5,921 nucleotides of DNA from NCBI GenBank assembly GCA_028825055.1, contig JAPKAW010000116.1, forward strand, positions 1 to 5,921, read 5' to 3'. Both the position numbers and the translations under genes were made by a program. Origin of the DNA: Flavobacteriales bacterium. GTDB taxonomy: Bacteria; Bacteroidota; Bacteroidia; Flavobacteriales_D; Sanyastnellaceae. Shown here piece by piece: positions 1 to 5,349 of this stretch (position 1 is its first letter; every line of letters starts with the position of its first letter). The notes beneath the pieces were generated by a model. It did not search any database. It was not told where the DNA came from and saw only the letters and a list, made by a program, of their open reading frames with translations.

Positions 1-1
1 C

Positions 2-127
2 ATAACCAAAAGAGCATCAACGGCTTACAACGAGTGGACATCACAATTCCAAACCACACCCCAGTTCCTTAACGCAAAGTCTTGGACTCCGCCAGCTCCT
101 AGGCTGCAGGTTAAGGAAGATTCATAA
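2..127 (+). CDS. Possible C-terminal end of an unidentified protein (5' truncated by window edge)
   Basis: Frame 2 is open from the left edge for 41 codons and ends at TAA 125-127. The product ends in WTPPAPRLQVKEDS and has a balanced composition (aromatic, acidic and basic residues) that reads like a real protein C-terminus. I do not recognise the family. It meets the next gene tail-to-tail: that gene's stop codon (122-124 read on the minus strand) lies on the last sense codon here, a 6-bp overlap typical of convergent genes. An open frame of this length arises by chance fairly often (roughly one in seven by a simple codon count), and frame 1 is also open for 23 codons from the edge, so this stays tentative. 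The sequence to the left of the window would settle it. Confidence 0.4.
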   Translation: MTKRASTAYNEWTSQFQTTPQFLNAKSWTPPAPRLQVKEDS

Positions 128-382
128 ACCAAACCAATAAATTGTCTGACCGTCGGGGTTACACTCTCCGAAGATTGATAGGAGCCCTAGTAAATCTGTA
201 ACATTCACACAGCCATCTAAGTTGCCGTCATAAGCCGGCGAAGAGGCCGGCTGACCAACACATGTCTGACTAGATTCACTCCAAAGCTTTCCAGTACCAC
301 CGTATTCCTTGGGGTCCATATCCTGCGCACTTCAAGCCAATGCCAAGCAGCACGCGACCGCGGTAAATAAGTGTTTCATCAT
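122..382 (-). pseudogene. Small secreted protein with one dockerin-like EF-hand, interrupted by in-frame TGA in the signal peptide
   Basis: Starting at tandem ATGs (380-382, 377-379), the minus strand encodes MMKHLFTAVACCLALA, then TGA at 332-334, then SAQDMDPKEYGG in the same frame, to a TGA at 122-124. The first part is a textbook signal peptide (Lys, hydrophobic core, small residues) and the stop sits near the expected cleavage site, so the original gene was about 86 codons. The downstream part contains D-G-N-L-D-G-C-V-N-V-T-D followed by LLGLLSIFG, which matches the dockerin calcium loop (ligands at positions 1, 3, 5, 9 and 12). Three Cys lie around it. Similar loops occur near the C-termini of secreted Flavobacteriales proteins (recalled family knowledge). 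The ATG at 317-319 could start a 65-aa product, but it would lack an export signal. One base change (TGA to TGG, TCA or CGA) would restore the frame. The cause may be real decay, a sequencing error or readthrough. Confidence 0.65.
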
Positions 383-586
383 GATTGGTTTGCAAATACA
401 ATACCCATCGATGCGTGGCCATTGGCAAAAAAGAAGCGCAAGGCCTCCTATATCCCCGCAAACTTGCAGATTTCACCTTTTACACCTCAGACTAAAAGGG
501 GCGCATGAGCAATTCTCGTGGTGACCGTTTCCGGATGAAAAACAGCTCTTCAAGCATTTCAAAGAATTGAAATTAATGCACCATCG
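383..586. other. Intergenic region between the T9SS protein gene and the small dockerin-like gene
   Basis: These 204 bp hold no supported gene. Frames crossing it on either strand (for example 276-476 minus and 309-524 plus) overlap the dockerin-like reading frame and have no family resemblance. It contains a weak hairpin just after the T9SS gene (556-573) and, on the minus strand at 393-400, TGTATTTG, one mismatch from the Bacteroidota -7 element TAnnTTTG and 11 bp upstream of the first ATG. No convincing -33 TTTG was found at the usual spacing, so the small gene may be transcribed from its own weak promoter or by read-through from the gene at 587-1597. Confidence 0.5.
556..573 (-). terminator. 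Weak AT-rich hairpin downstream of the T9SS protein gene
   Basis: A perfect 7-bp inverted repeat (ATTTCAA / TTGAAAT) with a 4-nt loop lies 13 bp past the stop codon of the gene at 587-1597. On the minus strand a run of five T follows, but about 17 nt beyond the stem. The stem has one GC pair and the T run is displaced, so it is a poor intrinsic terminator. Its position is the main argument for it. Confidence 0.2.
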
Positions 587-1597
587 TCACTGAACGATGA
601 AGGTCCCATTCCGTGCACCGTCCACTCGTACGGTGTACACACCAGGGTCCCACGAGCCCACATCGACGATGGCCTGTCCTTCATATTCCGATTGCAAGAC
701 TCTCTTGCCTGATTGATCAACAATGGTCACAGTGACCGGATTGTTAGTTCCACAGGCAATGGTAATCTTGTCACTCGCCGGATTCGGGTAGATGAGCAGC
801 TCATCCTGACTCGAATTTTCTCCCACAGAAGTGTAGTTATAATTAAATCGGTAAACCTGACCATCCTCAGGCCATGCAGTCCATCCTGTAAAGTCTTCAC
901 TGGCCTGCAATAGGTCGAATTCGACATCATCGTACAGCGGGAAATCCGGCTCACCAGGTTCACCGTTTGCCCAAAAAAAGTTCGCAGTAAAAAGTTCCCA
1001 ATTGTAGAAACTAGAGAGTCCGGCAGACATAGAGCTCCAAAATGATATCTCATTGATATCCGTCACCGTATTCGGGCCGTAGTGAATTTCAATGGTCCCG
1101 TTTTCGTACAACCATATTTGAAAATTAGCGGTCGATGGAGCGGCACCAATCATCATCATTTCATAGTCAAAGCCTACGTTATTGAATTCGAGTTTGAAGA
1201 TGCGATCTGGGGATTCGCCTACCGTCGTGTGCAGATGTATTGATCCCTGCTCCACCGAGTCTTCTACAATCAGAATGTCACTGATGTCCATCGTCGTCCC
1301 GCTAATCAAATGAAAAGCCTGTGATCCATCCGCTTCTTCCGTATACGCTTCTATTCCCCCACCCACGTCAGTCAACCTCAACAAATCAGAAGAACTTCCA
1401 AAGCATGGAAAGGAAAACGGCACATCCAAAACCACAATAGGTACATCCCATAATTCTCCCAAATTCAAGGACAGCCCATTTTCCAATGGCACATAAACGT
1501 CCGTGAATACTTCTGCGGTGTAGGGCATTTCGTCTTGTCCCCAGCTCAATAAGGAGCACATCATTCCAAAGACAAATCCAAGTGCGATTCTCTTCAT
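587..1597 (-). CDS. T9SS type A sorting domain-containing secreted protein (336 aa)
   Basis: The protein is exported by Sec and then, by family knowledge, secreted or surface-anchored by the type IX system. I chose ATG 1595-1597 because it gives a compact signal peptide, MKRIALGFVFGMMCSLLSWG, with cleavage around residue 20; a TTG 33 bp upstream would add an unlikely extension and overlap the promoter element. Residues 131-175 carry the pattern RIFKLEFNNVGF then FQIWLYENGTIEIHYG, a beta-rich segment seen in Bacteroidota surface proteins (resembling nidogen-like regions). GWTAWPEDGQVYRF (238-251) closes that domain. Residues 267-336 are the sorting domain: LLIYPNPASD, then VTVTIVDQSGKRV, then DPGVYTVRVDG and a short final strand. 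The body is strongly acidic and shows no catalytic motif. The ligand and role are unknown. It is preceded by its own -7 element, so it is probably transcribed alone or with the small gene downstream. Confidence 0.93.
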   Translation of the reverse strand: MKRIALGFVFGMMCSLLSWGQDEMPYTAEVFTDVYVPLENGLSLNLGELWDVPIVVLDVPFSFPCFGSSSDLLRLTDVGGGIEAYTEEADGSQAFHLISGTTMDISDILIVEDSVEQGSIHLHTTVGESPDRIFKLEFNNVGFDYEMMMIGAAPSTANFQIWLYENGTIEIHYGPNTVTDINEISFWSSMSAGLSSFYNWELFTANFFWANGEPGEPDFPLYDDVEFDLLQASEDFTGWTAWPEDGQVYRFNYNYTSVGENSSQDELLIYPNPASDKITIACGTNNPVTVTIVDQSGKRVLQSEYEGQAIVDVGSWDPGVYTVRVDGARNGTFIVQ

Positions 1598-2096
1598 CTT
1601 ATTTAATTTTACTGTAAGTGCCATCATCAAACCTAATGCATCTGATGTGAAAGTAGGCTATTCGAATGAACTTCTATATCGTCAAGACCTAGCTACACCT
1701 TTGCGTAGGAAGCCCGCTAGCAAATTGGCAAAAGAAAAAGAATTCAGATTCAAAGCACTGATATTGTATCTGCTCATTCTAAAGGAACAAAAAGATTCCA
1801 CTCATGTCAAGCACTTGCCTCACCTAGATTCCTTTGTATCACCCAGAAAAACAGTGAACCCCGCCACACACGTGACCTAGGAGGAGTTTGTTGGCAAGAG
1901 AGGCAAACAACTGACCTATGAAGGCATGAAGCACATTCAATATCCAATACGCTATTGGAGTTTTTGATCCATTGATCACCCTTCGCTTGGCATCCTTTGC
2001 ATCAGCTGATGGTTTCGTAGACGCTATGTCAAAGAGCAGAGCAAGCGCCTTCTGCATCCTTGCCCGCTTGTGTCTTTTGACAAACGAATCCGATCG
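1598..2096. other. 499-bp region without a confident gene (two weak ORF candidates)
   Basis: No homology-like motif was recognised. The best candidate is 1839-2057 on the minus strand: 72 aa, starting MQKALALLFDIAS, with a hydrophobic second half around WILNVLHAFIGQLF. AAGG sits directly before its ATG, and TTCGTTTG (2081-2088 minus, one mismatch from TAnnTTTG) lies 23 bp upstream. The other is 1647-1880 on the plus strand: 77 aa from GTG, Lys/Arg-rich, containing KEKEFRFKALILYLLILKEQK. They overlap each other by 42 bp, and neither has a recognisable family. The right end of the region may simply be the 3' flank of the lipoprotein gene, and the left end is the promoter region of the T9SS protein gene. 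A decayed gene or an ORF-free spacer are both possible. Confidence 0.4.
1628..1635 (-). promoter_or_regulatory. Bacteroidota-type -7 promoter element TAGGTTTG
   Basis: Read on the minus strand this is TAGGTTTG, a perfect fit to the TAnnTTTG element used by the Bacteroidota primary sigma factor. It ends 30 bp before the ATG at 1597, giving a predicted leader of about 25 nt, the expected geometry. The upstream -33 TTTG is not evident at the usual spacing; the nearest match is TTTC, too close at 14 bp. Confidence 0.45.
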
Positions 2097-2510
2097 TCAC
2101 TCAGCAATGCAAAAATGCGGCGTTGACCTCCAGAACTCTCCAGGTTGACCTACACCGCTGACAACACGCACACTGTAACAACAATTCGCTTCCAATGTGG
2201 TCGGTAGATCAAAGACCTCCACACCACCCTCAAATACCACCCACCAATCCAATTCGTATACTTCTGAATTTTCATGAAAGATGGCAACCCGATCTGCTTG
2301 AAAGGTTCCTCCATCGCTTTCAACCCGTATTTGCCCTCCACTACAAAAAGAATTGGTGGAAATATCCAGATCCGGAATGACTGAAAGCGCAACGCATTCG
2401 ATGGATTCAACATTTGGAAAAACACAGGATTGATTGCCTTCATTGAAGTCTTTCAAGCATCCTGAGTTCAAAATCAAAAGAAGAAACAGAAGAAATGAAT
2501 CAGCTCTCAT
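2097..2510 (-). CDS. Small cysteine-rich lipoprotein (137 aa), function unknown
   Basis: The start chosen is ATG 2508-2510, giving MRADSFLLFLLLILNSGC, a short lipoprotein signal with lipobox L-N-S-G-C, lipidated at Cys18. A GTG at 2547-2549 would add 13 residues and bury the charged start, so it is less likely. The mature part has six further Cys (29, 39, 56, 110, 111, 134), with a CC pair, enough for three disulfides. Alternating hydrophobic stretches such as GQIRVESDGG, WWVVFEGGVEVF and CCYSVRVVSG suggest a small beta-sandwich, possibly immunoglobulin or fibronectin III-like (inference). No family was recognised. It follows the 576-aa gene on the same strand after 48 bp, with no terminator seen between them, so the two are probably co-transcribed and may act together at the outer membrane. 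LKDFNEG follows Cys18, with no clear surface-export signal identified. Confidence 0.8.
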   Translation of the reverse strand: MRADSFLLFLLLILNSGCLKDFNEGNQSCVFPNVESIECVALSVIPDLDISTNSFCSGGQIRVESDGGTFQADRVAIFHENSEVYELDWWVVFEGGVEVFDLPTTLEANCCYSVRVVSGVGQPGEFWRSTPHFCIAE

Positions 2511-2558
2511 GGCTACAATGACCTTGGATTGAATAACCTGGTAAAACACCCTGCGCGC

Positions 2559-4289
2559 CTAGTGCCCCCCTGCTAAAAACGAAGACAACACGTGAAGACT
2601 AAAATTCGGCTGAATAGGACCATCAAAAGGCTGGGAAACTCCGATTTTGATGTCCAACAAGGGGTTAAAATTGTATCCTAACTCCACCCCTCCAAGCGAT
2701 TGCAACCAACGCTGCCCAGTAAGGGCTGTTTCCTCATCACCAACAAAAGACACCCGATTGGTGTACGTCGGGTCCACTAGTCCAAAAAACGAATAAAATT
2801 GGGCCGTTCCGACGAGGTTTAGACTCACCCTGGACGACTTCGGCATGACATCAAAATACGCCGACGCGGAATGCGATGTAAAGGAAGATGTCGCCGATTC
2901 AGACCATTGATTACTTTCAGCGATTGTTACGGCTTTGAGCAATCCAATGCCAACGTCGAGTCCCCACCTCCCTTTTTGCAATCCCATTGTGATTTGATCA
3001 CACAGCAAAGCCTCTGAGTACCGGAATGGGTATTCCTGCAATCCGTAATCGTATGCACCGAAAAAGGGATGCAAATCCTGCGGCGACCAGGACGTAGTCG
3101 TCATCATATGAAATGGCAATTCTTCAAACGTCACATATGCAGAACGAAAGCCAACATTCAATTTCAATGGAGCCGCCTTATCGCGGACGCTCACCCGTTG
3201 CAATACTTTCTTATTGATTGCAGCACTTTTAGCTGCTTTTTTTTCGTCGTATTGAACCGTAAGAATGCTCAAGTCTAAGTTCTCTGCTCCAAGACCAAGC
3301 TCTATCGAATGCTGGGCTTTGGCGACCTTCTGACCAGCCTTTGGAAAATGTAAAACACCCAGATTTCCCCAAAACGAGTCCGACGAAAGCCCGAGCATAG
3401 GCGTAGTATAGCTCACCGCATTCAAAGGAATCTCAATCCTCCTTGACGTCTTCACACCGTGCAAATCGATCCCATCCAGAATCCTAAAAGCTGAAAATTC
3501 TTGCAACAATCGAGATTTTATGACATCCATCAATCGACTGACTTCCGTTGTTCTAAAAAATAGATCGAACCTTCTCCCGTTGGCTATAATGGCCATCGAA
3601 TGTGATTTTAACCCCAAGGCATCTCGCGATTTTTTCTCCCGAGTAGTCAACGCAATTTCTTCAAGAGACTTCACAACGTACGTAGACAAGGAAGTGATAT
3701 TGTGATTCGTCTTTGACTGACATTGAATGGTAACGACCGCTTGAACCCCTTGATAATTCACCGTAGACGCATCCATTGAAAAATCCACAACACCTTCAAA
3801 TTTCGATTCCAAAGAAGATTCTAAAGCCCGAATCAGTTCTCTTTCAATCGCATCTGACTTTTGTTTTTGTTTGACATTCAACGACCACTTCTCTGCATCA
3901 AACGAAATCGACTTTCCTGAGGCTTCCTCCACTTTATTCATGAAGTCAACCGATTGTTCCTTTGACACTCTGATCTCAACCTCTAAATACACCTCATCGC
4001 CAACAACTCGCTCAGAAATGATCTCGTAATCTAGGATATTTCCTTGCGTAAGACGCGTGATCTCATCCTTCACGACATCATCTGATTCGATGATGGTCTC
4101 TGAAGTGATATAGGCCCCAAATGATTGCGTTAAGCCATTCGTAAGAGCCACCCCCAAAGCGTCCTGATAGTTTTTTCCCACACCCTGATCGCGAATAACG
4201 ACGACTCCATTGGCCGATTGCCCCATCACCAGAGTCGGGCAAATAATGAAGAGCAGTACCCATAAATTCAATCGAGAATACACCCTCAT
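2559..4289 (-). CDS. Exported protein with N-terminal LPP20/FlgT-N-like module and beta-strand-rich, barrel-like C-terminus (576 aa)
   Basis: ATG 4287-4289 gives MRVYSRLNLWVLLFIICPTL then VMG|QSANG, a good signal peptidase I site after residue 23. A TTG 18 bp upstream adds MYKNDE and is less likely. Residues 27-115 match a pattern familiar from Bacteroidota envelope proteins of the LPP20/FlgT-N/CsgG-neighbourhood type: GVGKNYQDALGVALTNGLTQ, then ITSETII, VVKDEITRLTQGNI, and the strands YEIISERVVGDEVYLEVEIRV. Residues 130-375 are a mixed middle region with long helices (for example 143-162) and no recognised motif. From about 375 to the end, short amphipathic strands rich in Gly and aromatic residues (RWGLDVGIGLL, ASAYFDVMP, GGVELGYNFNP, DIKIGVSQPF) resemble an outer-membrane barrel, although the terminal residue is His rather than Phe. 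It is the first gene of a probable operon with the lipoprotein. The role may be envelope assembly or transport; this is inference. Confidence 0.85.
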   Translation of the reverse strand: MRVYSRLNLWVLLFIICPTLVMGQSANGVVVIRDQGVGKNYQDALGVALTNGLTQSFGAYITSETIIESDDVVKDEITRLTQGNILDYEIISERVVGDEVYLEVEIRVSKEQSVDFMNKVEEASGKSISFDAEKWSLNVKQKQKSDAIERELIRALESSLESKFEGVVDFSMDASTVNYQGVQAVVTIQCQSKTNHNITSLSTYVVKSLEEIALTTREKKSRDALGLKSHSMAIIANGRRFDLFFRTTEVSRLMDVIKSRLLQEFSAFRILDGIDLHGVKTSRRIEIPLNAVSYTTPMLGLSSDSFWGNLGVLHFPKAGQKVAKAQHSIELGLGAENLDLSILTVQYDEKKAAKSAAINKKVLQRVSVRDKAAPLKLNVGFRSAYVTFEELPFHMMTTTSWSPQDLHPFFGAYDYGLQEYPFRYSEALLCDQITMGLQKGRWGLDVGIGLLKAVTIAESNQWSESATSSFTSHSASAYFDVMPKSSRVSLNLVGTAQFYSFFGLVDPTYTNRVSFVGDEETALTGQRWLQSLGGVELGYNFNPLLDIKIGVSQPFDGPIQPNFSLHVLSSFLAGGH

Positions 4290-4470
4290 TTCATCATTTT
4301 TGTACAACCCAACCGACCCACTTTGAACGCCATTAGCAAAAACTCTTCCGTCTTAGGAAGCTTAAACGACGCGTGCGTTCAATGGCAAGATAAAGGAATG
4401 ACAAAGATTCTTTTTTTTTTCTTGAACTAACTTCCGGCAAAACAATGACATCATCATTAATTTACTCCCT
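4290..4470. promoter_or_regulatory. Divergent intergenic region between the two LPP20-like genes
   Basis: These 181 bp separate the start of the minus-strand operon (4289) from the GTG of the plus-strand gene (4471), so both promoters should lie here. No exact TAnnTTTG was found on either strand; the nearest were AATCTTTG on the minus strand and TAATTTAC just before the plus gene. A run of ten T (4411-4420) sits in the middle and could act as a flexible or UP-like tract, or be a site of length variation. Shared control of the two genes is plausible from the geometry but not shown. Confidence 0.45.
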
Positions 4471-5349
4471 GTGAGAATCGCAAAACAACTTTTCGGAATT
4501 GAACGTGATGTCTTTGGCTATCGTTTCATCGCAACCATGATGCTTCTTGGCCTTACACACGTTGCGACAGCACAACAGCCTCCCGATTGGGTTCAATCCA
4601 GGCCCATGGACCAATCGAGTTACATCGGAATTGGTATGGCTTCCAAATCAAATCTGAATTACGTTCAAGAAGCACGAGATCAGGCATTGACCGATATCGC
4701 GCACCAAATCTCCGTGTCCATTTCGAGCGAAAATTCCTTGCAAGAGCGGGAGGATAACGAAGTCTACAGCCGCCAATTCACCTCAACAACCCGAAGCGAA
4801 ACAAGCTTGGATTTGGAATTCTACGAGGTGATTGATGCTTTCAATGGGGAAGATGAATACCACGTTTTCCTCAAATTAAACAAGGAGCAATACGCCAAGT
4901 CCTTGCAAGCTTCAAAAGCTGAGCATGCGCGAATCGTAGATTGCCATCAAAACGAATCTTCACTTATCGCAACGCTAAAATCGAAATTTCAAGGAGTCCC
5001 AACTGATGGTGCGCGGTATGTATACTTGGGTGAATGCCACTACCTGGTCGGTATCGGAACATCATCGATTGGCTCGAAGTCCAATTCGGACCTGGCTCGA
5101 ATCGGTCAAGTAAAAGCACAAAGGGCGGTTTCCCTTTTAATCAACGGAAGCGAAATCACTTCGGAGACCATTATTTCAACATCGGAAACCATCACCGATG
5201 ACATGGTCTCCTTTTCAGAATCATTTCGCGATGAAATCAATGAACGATCCACAGGATTCGTTCAGGGAATGCAAAAGCTAACGAGTTTCTCTTCCGATGA
5301 CGGCCTGACTTTTGTCTTCGTGATTTTTGATGTGCTTGAATCGAGATGA
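4471..5349 (+). CDS. Exported LPP20-like protein, probably two tandem modules, no lipobox (292 aa)
   Basis: The GTG at 4471 is the only start giving a charged n-region: residues 1-34 form a long signal peptide ending THVATA|QQPPDW with an A-T-A cleavage site. No in-frame ATG lies between this GTG and the stop at 4423-4425; the ATG at 4537 would lack basic residues. Residues 37-145 fit the LPP20 family: PDW, then YIGIG at 51-55, then a helix beginning EARDQALTDIAHQI and an acidic, Ser-rich strand region, ending HVFLKLNKEQ. Residues 186-287 look like a second copy: YLVGIGTSS, a helix with AR and KAQRAV, then ITSETII and a final strand FVFVIFDVLE. LPP20 proteins are usually lipoproteins, but there is no Cys near this cleavage site. 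Two Cys, each in an acidic-Cys-His context (C158, C189), lie between the modules and may form a disulfide. It is divergent from the 576-aa gene. It is probably soluble in the periplasm or secreted; function unknown. Confidence 0.87.
   Translation: MRIAKQLFGIERDVFGYRFIATMMLLGLTHVATAQQPPDWVQSRPMDQSSYIGIGMASKSNLNYVQEARDQALTDIAHQISVSISSENSLQEREDNEVYSRQFTSTTRSETSLDLEFYEVIDAFNGEDEYHVFLKLNKEQYAKSLQASKAEHARIVDCHQNESSLIATLKSKFQGVPTDGARYVYLGECHYLVGIGTSSIGSKSNSDLARIGQVKAQRAVSLLINGSEITSETIISTSETITDDMVSFSESFRDEINERSTGFVQGMQKLTSFSSDDGLTFVFVIFDVLESR

Noticed and set aside
1..41. Minus-strand ATG at 41 reading MSTRCKPLMLFWL towards the left edge as a gene start
   Set aside because: Only 13 codons are visible and the plus-strand frame over the same bases is a better candidate.
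727..1053. 108-aa minus-strand ORF inside the T9SS protein gene
   Set aside because: It lies entirely within the coding frame of the T9SS protein on the same strand, shifted by one frame, and has no family resemblance.
2150..2443. 97-aa minus-strand ORF overlapping the lipoprotein gene
   Set aside because: The overlapping frame has a convincing lipobox and signal peptide; this one has no export signal or motif and is a shadow.
4078..4263. 61-aa ORF in the 5' part of the 576-aa gene
   Set aside because: It is an out-of-frame shadow in a region where the main frame has the conserved module.
4290..4307. Extended TTG start for the 576-aa protein
   Set aside because: The ATG at 4289 gives a normal signal peptide, while the extension adds an acidic MYKNDE that weakens the n-region.
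4398..4420. Ten-T run preceded by AAAG-ATT-CTTT as an intrinsic terminator
   Set aside because: The stem is only 4 bp and AT-rich, and it lies between divergent starts where no transcript is expected to end.
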